From Planctomycetia bacterium (GTDB taxonomy: Bacteria > Planctomycetota > Planctomycetia > Pirellulales > JACPPG01), in NCBI GenBank assembly GCA_016191115.1, contig JACPPG010000064.1, positions 1 through 64,000 of the forward strand: a DNA stretch of 64,000 nucleotides, given 5' to 3'. The position numbers and the translations under genes are program-made. Below the pieces are notes generated by a model. It had not been told where the DNA came from. It worked only from the letters and a program-made list of their open reading frames with translations, and made no database searches. Positions 9,406-22,172 of the stretch are shown piece by piece; position 1 is the stretch's first letter; each line of letters begins with the position of its first letter.

Positions 9406-9765
9406 CTACACAGCGACGGAACTGCCCGTGGAAGGCCCCAGCATGGGATCAGCCGCGACGTCGCATCGGTCGACGGTGTGGAACGTCACGCGGTAGGCGC
9501 GGTAGCCGTCGGTGAGCTGTTCGCGATAGAGCTGCACGATCTCGCAGCGCAAGAGCTCCGCGGTCGCGAACCCGTCGCGTCGCGCGTCGTCGTCGGTCAG
9601 GTTCGCCAGCTCGACCTCGTCGACCGTATCGACGTGAATGTAGCCGGCGCCGGGGATGTAGCTGCGCTGTCCCGGCTTCATCCGCCGGTGCTTCCACAGC
9701 CGCACCGTCTGCGTCTTCTCGCCGGCGCGGATTGCATCCAGGTACTTCTTCTTGAAGAGCAACAC
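9406..9765 (-). CDS. ASCH domain protein
   Basis: The protein has 119 residues. The N-terminus (MLLFKKKYLDAIRAGEKTQT, then VRLW) matches the start of ASCH/PUA-like folds, where KxxYLDAIxxGxKTxTxR is the recurrent pattern, and GAGYIHVDTVDEVEL continues the beta barrel. ASCH proteins are thought to bind RNA or modified nucleotides; a specific role cannot be assigned. The start is GTG at 9765 with GGAG about nine bases upstream. It stands alone between EF-G2 and a repeat-rich gap. Confidence 0.75.
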   Translation of the reverse strand: MLLFKKKYLDAIRAGEKTQTVRLWKHRRMKPGQRSYIPGAGYIHVDTVDEVELANLTDDDARRDGFATAELLRCEIVQLYREQLTDGYRAYRVTFHTVDRCDVAADPMLGPSTGSSVAV

Positions 9766-9900
9766 AGGGCATTCTCCGTGAATCGCGGTCCGGCATCCCG
9801 CCCGCCTTCGCGGACAAATCGGACCGGGTTCGCTAGCCTACAAACCGGCGCATTGGCTCGTCAACTGGCCGAATCGGCCGGGCCCGCCAACGCGATTGTA

Positions 9901-9975
9901 GGAGGCGACTCCAGTCGCCGACCGACCGCTCGTACCGCTTAGAATTCGTCGCGGTCGGCGACGGCCGTCGCCTCC
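9901..9975. repeat. Long hairpin-forming inverted repeat
   Basis: Arm 1 (9901-9924, GGAGGCGAC tcca GTCGCCGACCG) is the reverse complement of arm 2 (9951-9975, CGGTCGGCGAC ggcc GTCGCCTCC), except for the four-base inner spacers; about 26 bases separate the arms. It resembles paired REP-type units. It lies in the gene-free stretch 9766-10267, which otherwise holds only repeat copy B at 10007-10163. Confidence 0.8.
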
Positions 9976-10006
9976 CACAGCGCCGGCGAGCAAAATCATC
10001 GCGTCC

Positions 10007-10163
10007 CAGGGCCGTTCACAGATTCAAGCTTGCCGGCGGCGCACCGGCGGGAAAGTGGGACAGGCACCGAGACGAAACGTTGGTCTGAAAGGGCTTGCGC
10101 TCTTTATGCTCGGAGCCAGTCCCATTTTCCCGCCTCGCCATTTTGAAAAACAGAATGGCCCTG
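10007..10163 (-). mobile_element. 157-bp palindromic mobile repeat, copy B (intact, with target duplication)
   Basis: This is the same element in inverted orientation: it begins CAGGGCCGTTCACAG and ends CAGAATGGCCCTG on the plus strand. The flanking 10-bp direct repeats are identical (CATCGCGTCC at 9997-10006 and 10164-10173). It lies 104 bp upstream of the ThuA-like gene. The length is exactly that of copies A and E. Confidence 0.92.
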
Positions 10164-10267
10164 CATCGCGTCCGCACACGCTTGGATTCCCCCACCGGCG
10201 AGGGTAAGCTACAGCTTCCCCAATCGATTCCCACCGCTTTGCACGCCTATTCCGGAGATTAATCCCG

Positions 10268-11164
10268 ATGAAACGACGCGAGATGCTCCTCTCGACCGCC
10301 GCGGCGATCGGCCTGTCTCAATTCCCCCTCGGCTGGGCCGGCGCTGCCAACCAGCAAAAGCGCAAGGTCCTCTTTTTCACTAAGAGTGCCGGCTTCGAGC
10401 ATTCCTCCATCCGCCGCAACGGCGACAATCTGTCCCACGCCGAACAAACCCTGACGGACATGGGCAAGGACCACAATTTCGAGGTCAACTGCACCAAGGA
10501 CGGCCGCGTCTTCGACAGCGACCTGGCCGGCTACGACGCGATCTTTTTCTACACCACGGGCGACCTTACCACCGAGGGCAGCGACAAGAATCCTCCCATG
10601 TCGGCCGATGGCAAGAAACGGCTCTTCGACACGATTGCCGCCGGCAAGGGCTTTCTTGCCTCGCACTGCGGCGCCGACACCTTCCACTCCGCCGGCCCGG
10701 CGCGCGAGCGGCAGACCGACGTCGATCCCTATATCGCCATGCTCGGCGGCGAGTTCATCAGTCACGGCCCGCAACAGAAGTCCCGCCAGGTGATCGCCAG
10801 CCCGAAGTTCCCGGGCCTGGCCGGCGCGGCGGACGGGTCGGGCACGGCTTTCAAGCTCAACGACGAATGGTACTCGCTCAAGAACTTCGCCCCCGACCTG
10901 CACGTGATCCTGGTGCAGGACACGCAGGGGATGAACGGCAAGGACTACGAGCGGCCCCCCTACCCAGCCACCTGGGCCCGCCGCCACGGCAAAGGGCGCG
11001 TGTTCTACACGTCGATGGGACATCGCGAGGACGTGTGGACCAATCCCAAGTTCCAGCAGATCCTGCTGGGCGGTCTGGCCTGGGCGTGCGGCAACGTGGA
11101 CTTCGACGTGCCCTCGAACATCAAGGAAGCAGCCCCGGGCGCGGACGTCATGCCGCCGAAGTAG
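10268..11164 (+). CDS. ThuA-like domain protein with N-terminal export signal
   Basis: The protein has 298 residues. Its N-terminus MKRREMLLSTAAAIGLSQF is a basic-hydrophobic signal resembling a Tat leader (KRREML), with a likely cleavage near AGAA. The body matches the ThuA/trehalose-utilisation fold, a class I amidotransferase-like Rossmann fold: KVLFFTKSAGFEHSSI, YDAIFFYTTGD, GFLASHCGADTFHS, and GRVFYTSMGHREDVW near the C-terminus. No catalytic Cys of the amidotransferase type is evident at the usual nucleophile elbow. The family is common in planctomycetes, often tied to carbohydrate metabolism; the substrate is unknown. Confidence 0.88.
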   Translation: MKRREMLLSTAAAIGLSQFPLGWAGAANQQKRKVLFFTKSAGFEHSSIRRNGDNLSHAEQTLTDMGKDHNFEVNCTKDGRVFDSDLAGYDAIFFYTTGDLTTEGSDKNPPMSADGKKRLFDTIAAGKGFLASHCGADTFHSAGPARERQTDVDPYIAMLGGEFISHGPQQKSRQVIASPKFPGLAGAADGSGTAFKLNDEWYSLKNFAPDLHVILVQDTQGMNGKDYERPPYPATWARRHGKGRVFYTSMGHREDVWTNPKFQQILLGGLAWACGNVDFDVPSNIKEAAPGADVMPPK

Positions 11165-11275
11165 GCGGTCGGGAGGGCGAGGCTCCCGCCGAGCCGTGGC
11201 GACCACGCAGCGGGCGGCTTAGCAGGAGCCTCGTCCTCCCCTGGAACGCCTTGCGCGTTACCCCACAGACGCATC

Positions 11276-11974
11276 ATGCCCACCGATGCAAAGACGATCG
11301 TTCTCACCGGCGTCAGCCGCGGGCTGGGCCTGGCGATGGCCGAGGGCCTTATCGAGCGCGGGCACGTCGTGTGCGGATCGGCGCGCGATAAGGCGGCGAT
11401 CGCCGCCTTGCGCAAACGCTGGCCGTCGCCACATCGCTTCCGCGCCGTCGACGTGGCCGACGACAAGGCCGTCCGCGATTGGGCGGCCGACGTGCGCGAG
11501 GCGGTCGGCGCGCCCGACTTGCTCCTGAACAACGCCGCGCTCATGAACGAGCCGGCGCCATTGTGGAAAGTTCCGCCCGACGAGTTTGCACGCCTCATGG
11601 ACGTGAATATCCGCGGCGTTTATCACGTCATTCGCCACTTCGTGCCGGCGATGGTGAAACGACGACGCGGCGTGATCGTGAACTTCAGCTCCGGCTGGGG
11701 CCGCTCGACCGATAGGGACGTGGCCCCCTACTGCGCGACGAAATGGGCCATCGAAGGGCTCACGCGGTCGCTCGCGCAAGAACTGCCCAAAGGCATGGCC
11801 GCCGTGCCGCTCAACCCGGGCGTCATCAACACCGACATGCTGCGCACGGCGTGGGGCCGAGAAGCCACGAGCTACCAAACGCCCGAGGCGTGGGCGAAAA
11901 GCGCGGTGCCGTTCCTTTTGTCGCTCTCCGCGAAAGACAACGGCCAGCCGCTGGCCGTGCGATCTTCGCGGTGA
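11276..11974 (+). CDS. Short-chain dehydrogenase/reductase (SDR)
   Basis: The protein has 232 residues. The classical SDR features are present: cofactor loop TGVSRGLG (residues 11-18), the NNAAL motif, the serine in NFSSGWGR, and the YCATK catalytic Tyr/Lys pair. The end is truncated relative to a typical 245-250-residue SDR but contains the PG motif (LNPGVINTDM). It is an NAD(P)-dependent oxidoreductase of unknown substrate. It converges with the isomerase-like gene whose stop is at 11995. Confidence 0.92.
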   Translation: MPTDAKTIVLTGVSRGLGLAMAEGLIERGHVVCGSARDKAAIAALRKRWPSPHRFRAVDVADDKAVRDWAADVREAVGAPDLLLNNAALMNEPAPLWKVPPDEFARLMDVNIRGVYHVIRHFVPAMVKRRRGVIVNFSSGWGRSTDRDVAPYCATKWAIEGLTRSLAQELPKGMAAVPLNPGVINTDMLRTAWGREATSYQTPEAWAKSAVPFLLSLSAKDNGQPLAVRSSR

Positions 11975-11994
11975 CGAAGCCGTTCCTGAATGCG

Positions 11995-12825
11995 TCAGCT
12001 TCGATTCGAAACGGTCGTCGATCGCGGCGCCTCGCGGGGACAAATCGCCCGCAGAAACTCCATGGCCGAGCAACCCGCTTCTTCCCAACCGGCGTGACGG
12101 TAAATTTTGACCGAAACGAATTGGTCGTAGCCTACTTCAGCAAGCGCGCCCAGCACGGCGGGGAAGTCAACGTTCCCGCTGCCGAACGGCCCGCCATTGG
12201 ATTCGCATAGATGGAAGTGACCGATCTGCGCGCCATAGCGGCGAATCGTGTCGACGACCGAACGTTCCTCGATGTTCATGTGCAACGTATCGAGCATCAG
12301 GCCGACCGCGGACGAGCCGATGCGATCGACCAACTCAGCCACTTCCGCGGCCGTATGATTGAAGCCGACTTGCAAGTGATTCACCGGCTCGATGACGATC
12401 GGCACCCGCACGTCCTCCGCGACACGCGCCACCCGCGCTAGCGCAGCCGCGATCCGCTCGTTCGCTTTCGCCGGATCGGGCTCATCCTGGCGAAGTCCTT
12501 GCATCAGCCCGACCACCACGAGCGAACCCAGCCGGGCTGCCAGCTTGACGTAGTCGACCAGCCGTGCCACGGCACGATCGCGGATCACTTCATCGGGACT
12601 GGCCAGGCACAGTCCCTCGTTCGCGTAGGACCAGCCCGAAAGCAAGGAAACAACCGGCAGCCCAGCGCGCTCGGCGGCGGACGCGAGGGCCTCGACGGGG
12701 AAGCCCAGGGGATGGGTCGCCACCAACTCGATGCCTTGATATCCGAGCGCGGCAACGCGATTCATGCGGACGGACAGTTCCGCCAGCTCAGGCACCGGAT
12801 CGCACAGGATAAAGCTGAACTTCAT
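11995..12825 (-). CDS. Sugar phosphate isomerase/epimerase (xylose isomerase-like TIM barrel)
   Basis: The 276-residue protein belongs to the AP endonuclease 2/xylose isomerase-like superfamily. Metal-binding positions are visible in VIEPVNH, LMLDTLHMNIEE and IGHFHLCESN, and a late glutamate position is replaced by SVKIYRHAG, so the fourth ligand is unclear. Members epimerise or isomerise sugars or inosose-type ketones. The ATG at 12825 has no strong ribosome site. The upstream gene on the same strand is a DUF1501 protein, with 58 bases between. Confidence 0.85.
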   Translation of the reverse strand: MKFSFILCDPVPELAELSVRMNRVAALGYQGIELVATHPLGFPVEALASAAERAGLPVVSLLSGWSYANEGLCLASPDEVIRDRAVARLVDYVKLAARLGSLVVVGLMQGLRQDEPDPAKANERIAAALARVARVAEDVRVPIVIEPVNHLQVGFNHTAAEVAELVDRIGSSAVGLMLDTLHMNIEERSVVDTIRRYGAQIGHFHLCESNGGPFGSGNVDFPAVLGALAEVGYDQFVSVKIYRHAGWEEAGCSAMEFLRAICPREAPRSTTVSNRS

Positions 12826-12883
12826 CGTCGCTTCTCACCGCGGCAATTGTGCGGTGCCGCAGCCGATCTCTCAGAAGCCAGTC

Positions 12884-14269
12884 CTACGCGAACATCTCCA
12901 CTATCGGCTCGCCCCACGGCACGAGCGTGTACGGCCGCTTAAGCGGGTCGCGGAATTCAAACGTGTTGGGGATTCCCAGGGCGCCATAGATCGTGGCAAT
13001 AATCGCGGCGGGAATGACCGGTTTGTCGGCGGGAAAGGAGCCAGTCTTGTCGCTCGCGCCGTACACGAAGCCCGGCTTGATCCCGCCGCCCGCCATGAAC
13101 AGGCTGTAGCAAAACGGCCAATGGCTGCGCCCCGGGATCGAGGTGATCGGCATCGAGGGATCGTTCACCGTCATGATCTTGGGGGTGCGGCCGAATTCTC
13201 CCATCACCACGACCAGTGTCCGCTCGAACATGCCGCGCTCGACCAGGTCGTCGAGCAGGCTCGCCAAGCCCATATCCAAGGGCGGCAGGAGTTCGTTCTT
13301 CAGCCGGTTGACGTGGTCCCAATGCGTGTCCCAAGTCGCGTTCGCGTCGGGCGACCAGGCGATGGTCACCACGCGCGTCCCCGCTTCGATCAACCGCCGC
13401 GCCAACAGGAAGCTCTGCCCGTAGATGTTGCGGCCATAGGCGTCGCGGACGCGGTCGGGCTCTTGCGAGATTTGAAAGGCGCGTTGCGTTGCCGGGGAAG
13501 TGAGCAGACTGAACGCCCGCTCGCGGAACGTGTCCATGCTGGCTGCGCGGTGCGACATGCATTCCGCGAATCGCGCGTCGATCGTTCCTTCGAGCGATTT
13601 ACGACGCGACAAGCGGTCGGTCCCCACGTCGGATTGCAAGGTCAGCTCGGGAACGGAAAAGTCGGGCTTGTTGGGGTCCTTGGTCACGAACAGCGGGTCT
13701 TGTCCCTTGCCCAACAGGCCGCCGAAAAACCCGGCCTGCGGCGGTCCGCCAATGCCCTCGGTCGAGATATACGGCAACGAAACGAACGGCACGGTCAGAT
13801 GTTCGGGCGGCCGTACTAGCGCCGCGACCGATCCGATGGCTGGGTAATCGTTCGGACCGGTCGGCGTGATCATCGTCGTATCGCCGCGATCGTGGCCGGT
13901 GAGCGCAGTATACACGGCCGCACCATGCGCGAAACCGATTGCGTGGTGCACCGAGCGCACCAGCGCGCTGCGGTGCATGTGCCGCGCCAGTCGCGGAAGG
14001 TGCTCGGACAACTGCACGCCCGGTAGCGAAGTGGCGATCGGCTTAAACTCGCCGCGGATATCCTGCGGCGCGTCCGGCTTCATATCCCACATGTCGAGGT
14101 GGCTGGGCCCACCGTTGAGAAAAACCAGCACGCAAGCGTCGGCCTGGGCGCGAAGGCCCGTTTCACTTCGCCGCTCGTCCGCCCACAGCAGCTTGGGCAA
14201 GGAAATGCCCGCCAGCCCCAAGCTGCCCACCTGCAACATGCGCCGGCGACTGATGGTGGCCGTTTCCAT
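12884..14269 (-). CDS. DUF1501 domain protein with Tat signal
   Basis: The protein has about 461 residues. A twin-arginine leader is present (SRRRMLQVGSLGLAG) and the DUF1501 body has FLNGGPSHLDMWDMKPDAP, VVVMGEFGRTPKI and HWPFCYSLFMAGGGIKPG. The family has a sulfatase/alkaline-phosphatase-like fold and is abundant in planctomycetes, usually next to a DUF1549/DUF1553 cytochrome-like gene; no such partner is adjacent here. The start is ATG 14269 because GGAGGTGCTC precedes it; the GTG at 14275 overlaps that site. Probably exported folded; substrate unknown. Confidence 0.92.
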   Translation of the reverse strand: METATISRRRMLQVGSLGLAGISLPKLLWADERRSETGLRAQADACVLVFLNGGPSHLDMWDMKPDAPQDIRGEFKPIATSLPGVQLSEHLPRLARHMHRSALVRSVHHAIGFAHGAAVYTALTGHDRGDTTMITPTGPNDYPAIGSVAALVRPPEHLTVPFVSLPYISTEGIGGPPQAGFFGGLLGKGQDPLFVTKDPNKPDFSVPELTLQSDVGTDRLSRRKSLEGTIDARFAECMSHRAASMDTFRERAFSLLTSPATQRAFQISQEPDRVRDAYGRNIYGQSFLLARRLIEAGTRVVTIAWSPDANATWDTHWDHVNRLKNELLPPLDMGLASLLDDLVERGMFERTLVVVMGEFGRTPKIMTVNDPSMPITSIPGRSHWPFCYSLFMAGGGIKPGFVYGASDKTGSFPADKPVIPAAIIATIYGALGIPNTFEFRDPLKRPYTLVPWGEPIVEMFA

Positions 14270-14425
14270 GAGCACCTCCGCCCGCCTTTGCGAGCGTCAT
14301 TGCATCCAAGCGGATTTATATGTCACGGCGGCTGAGTCTCAAAGCGAAAAATGCCTTGGGACCCTCGGTCTGGGGGGCAGCGGTAAGAGATCAACACCTG
14401 TAAAAGTGCCCGCCCGGGTCCCGCT

Positions 14426-17869
<3,444 letters not shown>

Positions 17870-18156
17870 CAGGCGTTTTCAGGAATCGCTGGCCGCGTCG
17901 GCGTCGCGCGCCGTGAGGATCGGTCGCTCTCGTGTGGCAGCGTCGGTCAATCGCCGTCCGCTTGATCGGACCGTCGAGCGATCCTAGGGACCGTCTGCTG
18001 GCAGGCACCGACCCCTTGTTGTACTCGCGCGACCCCAAGTCTTCCAGCGGTAGAGAATGCGACTTGGCTTCCACGCGCAAACAGATTTCCGGGCAGGAAT
18101 CGCAAGAAAACGGCGTTGGCGGACGACGCCGACGCGGCCCCACCGTCACCGCATTG

Positions 18157-21100
18157 TCAGTCGTCGAGCGGCAGCACGGGAAAACTGTTTCCCTGCGTGC
18201 TCGTTTGCACGTCTTGCGGCGCGCCGAACAAGAGCTCGGTCAATCGCGGCACCTGCCCGGCGGCGAACGTGAACCACTCCATGACGTCCACCACGCGATC
18301 CTTGCCCGACGGCTGCACCTCTTGCCCATCGAGCGGTCCGCCGCTGACGCCGCCCAGCGCTGCCAAGAGGGCGTAGCTGAGCACTCCGTGGCGAAGCTGA
18401 GGCGATTCCTGGGCCTCGGCGCCGGCAGCCGCGGCGGCGATCGTGAACACGCCCTGCGACCGCGACAGCCGCTCGACGGCTCCTCGCAGCGCAAAGCCCG
18501 AGCGCGTCTTGAGCGCCACGCCGAGGGCCCCGCCCGAGGCGCACGTGTCCAGGATCAGCACCCGCTTGAGCGCCTTGGCCGCGCCCAGGTATTCGGAGAG
18601 CTCATCGGCCGGGAGCCCTTGGGCGCGCAAGTCGTCTTCCAACCGGTCGGCCGTCCGCGCGAGCTCGTGCGGGACGAAATAATAGCGCTGCCCGACCATC
18701 GCTCCGTGCCCCGACAAAAACAGCACGAGCGTATCCTGGGGGCGCGTTTGCGCGGCGACGGCTTGGAGTGTCTCCTTGATGCCCGCTTTCGTGGCCTGCT
18801 CGTCGAGCACGGTCGTGACGTGTACGTCCCCGTAGAGGGCGCCGCCGCGGCGGCGGAACAGATCGGCCATGGCCTCGGCGTCGCTGGCGGCGTAGCTGAG
18901 ATTCAAGGCGCCGTCGGCGTACCGGTTGATGCCGATGGCAACGACGTGCAGTTGGCTTTTCCTCTCAAGCGGCCGATCGTAGAGCAGCACCACCCGCGCC
19001 GGCTCGCTCTCCCAGGAACCGTCGCCGCTGGCGGCCGTGACGCGAATCTCGTTGGCGCCCTCGATCAGTTGCAGCTTGAACGTCCGGTAGACAGTCTTGC
19101 CTTCCTGGTGGCTTTCGCCGTCCGCCACCACGCGCACGCCGTTTTGCCGCACCGACAGGCCGGAGATGCCGCCCCCTTGATCGACGGCCTCGGCCGTGAT
19201 CGTCGCTTCGGCCGAGGTGACCGCGCCTGATTCGGGCGAGACGATCTTCACCCGCGGCGGCTGGGCGTGCCCCAGCGTCACCTCCGGCAGTGGCCGCTCG
19301 GCGTGCAGCAAGTCGGCCATGAGCCCTGGCCGATAAAAGTCCTGAAAGAACCGGTCCACCGACACCAGGTTCAACCCCCCGCCCACGCGGAACATCACTT
19401 GCTGCCGGGCCCGCGCCGAGCCGTCGAACAGGCCCTCGGGCGTGACGGTGAGCCAATCTTCGCCATCGTGCAGTAGCAAGTGGCTGGCCAACCGCGTGCC
19501 GGTGGCCACGTCCCAAACGACGATGGCATTCTCGCTGGCCGTTGTGAGCAGATATCGCCCGTCCGGCGTCAGTTGCGGGAGGTTGATCTCGAAGTGCGGG
19601 ACCGTCAGAAGCTTCTGTCCACTTGCCAGATGCCATACCGACACGGTGTTGCCGGCCGAGCGGGCGAGCAAGTAATCGCCCCGCTGGCTGAAGCCCACTT
19701 TTTCGACGTGGTCGGGGATGTGCAGCGCGCGGATGAGGTCGCCATTCTCCGCGTCCCACAGGAGCACCACGCCACAGTTCGAGTCGGGATTGCTCGTGAA
19801 CTCCGCGCCCCCGGTGGCCAGATACTTGCCGTCGGGCGAGAAGTCGAGCGCGGCCGTGTCGTACCAGGAGACGTACGGCCGGTCTTCCTTGATTTCGGAC
19901 GAAGTTTGAAAGGTCCGCAGCTCGCGCCCGGACCGCGCGTCGACAATCGTGGCCAGGTCGTGTTCGATCCGGAGCGCGTCGAAACGGTCTCGCTCCGCGG
20001 GCGCAAGCGCCAGTCGGCGTCCATCGGGTGCGATGGCGATCGCGACAGTGTTGTATCGATCAGGTCGGAAGGTGCGGATCGCGCGCTTCGCCGTCAGGTC
20101 CCACAAGGTGGCCGTCTTCTGGGTGCCGACGAAGAGAAACTGCCCGTCGGGCGTTAGCCTGTGGTTGAACTGAAGGCCGGGACCGAGGGACAACTTTTCC
20201 AATTCGTCTCCCGTCACGGCGTCGTACACCGCGCAGCGCGTTCCCTGTTCCGAACCCACGAGCGCCAGAATGCGTTGCCCTTCGGCAAAGAATCGCGCAT
20301 TCCGCATCCACTCGCCCGACCCCGCCACGACCGGCTTGATGCGCCGCACGATCGCCGCCTGCGCGAGATCGAACACATCGACCGCGACGCCCGAAGAGAG
20401 CAAGGCGTAGCCACCGTCCCCCGGCTGCAAGTCGCGCACCGTGGCGTGCGAGATCTGCCCGCCGAAGGTCCGCACCTTGTCGCCCGACTCCAGGCTCCAA
20501 AGATACCGGCCGTCGAACACGGTCCGGCCGTCGGGCGCGGCAATGCCCAGCGCGCCCCCCGGGTTCTCCGCCAGCGTTCGCTCGGTTTTAAGCGTCTCGG
20601 CGTCCAGCACGTCCACCCGCGCGGGGTGCTCGCGGCTCGGCATCCGGCGAAACACCGGCACGATCAGCCACCGCCCGTCGCGGGAAAAGGTCCATTGCCC
20701 GACTTGCTCGCTATGCGACTGCCAGGCGGCCAAGCGCGTGCCCGTGGCGGCGTCCCACAGGGTCAATTCGGTGGTCCTGACGGCACGCGTCTCGGGATCG
20801 TCGTCATAGGCGGTCGTGACGATCCGCCGCCCGTCGGGCGAAAACAGGGCCCGCTCGAAACCTCCCGCGGGACTCGCCAGCTCCAGAAGTTTGCGGCCCG
20901 TCTTGGCGTCCCATACGATCGCCGTTTCGTCGGCCGAGGCGCTGACGACTCTCTTGCCGTCGGGCGAGTACGCCAGCCATTCGACGGTGTTCTTGTGGGC
21001 ACCCTGGAACTCGCGAAGCCGCCGTCCGGAGGCCGTATCGTAGAGGAGTATGGCGCCCTCGGGTCCGTCAACCGCGATAGTCGCTCCATCCGGAGCCAGC

Positions 21101-21780
21101 GCGGCGCGGAAGCAGCCGTCGACGCGGAACGACACGGTCTCGCGGCCCGTTGCCGCGTCGTAGACGGCCACTTGTCCGCCGTACGACGCCGCCATCAGGC
21201 GTTGATTGTCCGCCATAAAGGCGACGCTGTGCAGCGCGTCGGCGCCTCCCGGGTACGCACGGAGCTGCCGGCCCGTGGCCACGTCCCACAGGATGGCCTG
21301 CGGCCCATGGGAGGTCAGCAGAAAGCGGCCGTCGTGGCTCATGGCCGCGTAGAGCGCAGCGCCCCCGGGGTGGCCCGTCTGCGCGACCAGCTCGGGACGG
21401 GTGGCGTTCGGTTCGCCCAGCGCCAGCCGCACGCGCCGACCGGGCTGCACCCACACTTGGCGCTCGACCGACTGGCCCCCCTTGAAGCGGACCACGACCA
21501 TCGCGGGCGCGATCGATTCGGGCTTGAGACCTCGATACGTGACGGTTCGCTTCGTGCCCTGCTTGCGCCCGTCGACCGTCGCGGACGCGCCGGCCGGCAA
21601 GATCAGCTCCAAAATGCAAGTGTCGGCCGCCGGCGTTCCGTCAGCCGCCTGCAAAGCGGCAGGTGCCGCACTGCGCGCGCCGATTGCCGGAAAGACAATC
21701 GCGACAGCGACTATTGAGAATACGATCGCCCGCCTCGCGCGGAAGCGAATCGACACGTTCGGCATATTTCCGCGGCACAT
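18157..21780 (-). CDS. WD40-repeat protein with C-terminal caspase-like (C14) protease domain
   Basis: The protein has 1207 residues. An N-terminal signal or anchor (about residues 14-36) is followed by a PEGA-like segment (about 55-105). Multiple WD40-type blades come next (for example YSPDGKRVVSASADETAIVW). An Ig-like linker (about 850-930) precedes the caspase domain from about 935. The catalytic dyad is visible: His1025 in FLSGHG and Cys1080 in LDTCASGG. It is presumably exported or membrane-anchored, with the propeller sensing a partner. The start at 21780 has AAGGGGGAC upstream. WD40-caspase fusions are known in planctomycetes and cyanobacteria; the target here is unknown. Confidence 0.9.
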   Translation of the reverse strand: MCRGNMPNVSIRFRARRAIVFSIVAVAIVFPAIGARSAAPAALQAADGTPAADTCILELILPAGASATVDGRKQGTKRTVTYRGLKPESIAPAMVVVRFKGGQSVERQVWVQPGRRVRLALGEPNATRPELVAQTGHPGGAALYAAMSHDGRFLLTSHGPQAILWDVATGRQLRAYPGGADALHSVAFMADNQRLMAASYGGQVAVYDAATGRETVSFRVDGCFRAALAPDGATIAVDGPEGAILLYDTASGRRLREFQGAHKNTVEWLAYSPDGKRVVSASADETAIVWDAKTGRKLLELASPAGGFERALFSPDGRRIVTTAYDDDPETRAVRTTELTLWDAATGTRLAAWQSHSEQVGQWTFSRDGRWLIVPVFRRMPSREHPARVDVLDAETLKTERTLAENPGGALGIAAPDGRTVFDGRYLWSLESGDKVRTFGGQISHATVRDLQPGDGGYALLSSGVAVDVFDLAQAAIVRRIKPVVAGSGEWMRNARFFAEGQRILALVGSEQGTRCAVYDAVTGDELEKLSLGPGLQFNHRLTPDGQFLFVGTQKTATLWDLTAKRAIRTFRPDRYNTVAIAIAPDGRRLALAPAERDRFDALRIEHDLATIVDARSGRELRTFQTSSEIKEDRPYVSWYDTAALDFSPDGKYLATGGAEFTSNPDSNCGVVLLWDAENGDLIRALHIPDHVEKVGFSQRGDYLLARSAGNTVSVWHLASGQKLLTVPHFEINLPQLTPDGRYLLTTASENAIVVWDVATGTRLASHLLLHDGEDWLTVTPEGLFDGSARARQQVMFRVGGGLNLVSVDRFFQDFYRPGLMADLLHAERPLPEVTLGHAQPPRVKIVSPESGAVTSAEATITAEAVDQGGGISGLSVRQNGVRVVADGESHQEGKTVYRTFKLQLIEGANEIRVTAASGDGSWESEPARVVLLYDRPLERKSQLHVVAIGINRYADGALNLSYAASDAEAMADLFRRRGGALYGDVHVTTVLDEQATKAGIKETLQAVAAQTRPQDTLVLFLSGHGAMVGQRYYFVPHELARTADRLEDDLRAQGLPADELSEYLGAAKALKRVLILDTCASGGALGVALKTRSGFALRGAVERLSRSQGVFTIAAAAAGAEAQESPQLRHGVLSYALLAALGGVSGGPLDGQEVQPSGKDRVVDVMEWFTFAAGQVPRLTELLFGAPQDVQTSTQGNSFPVLPLDD

Positions 21781-22172
21781 TGCACTGTCCCCCTTCTCGT
21801 TTAGCTCCGTTTTGCAAAGTTAGCCCACGCCCCTGCGCGTCGGGCTTGGCGCCGGGTTTCCCGGCCAAGTGCCGGATTCGCGCCACATGTGAGGGGGGGT
21901 CGTAACGCGACGTGGCCGTCGATGCCATGTCCCAGCGCCGATACATGGCCGCCCCGGCCGGTGTGACGGGAACGCGACGGCCAAAGCCAGAATCGCTTTG
22001 ACCGGATGCCCCTACAAACGGACCGGCCGTCGCAAGATGTAGGGTGCCATGGCCACGGAGGTACGCCGACGTGGCCATGCCGTGGGGGCGTTGACAATCG
22101 CGATTCACGCATGCCCACGGCCAGCGTGGGCATGGCACCCAGCCGCACTTGCATCCAGCGCGCAAACGCACC
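21781..22172. other. Gene-free interval with palindromes
   Basis: No coding signal is supported. The stretch contains a near-perfect palindrome at about 22109-22140 (GCATGCCCACG gccag CGTGGGCATGGC) and related GGCCATGCC/GGCATGGC words around 22047-22082. These resemble dispersed intergenic hairpins. It holds the promoter side of the WD40-caspase gene. Confidence 0.5.
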
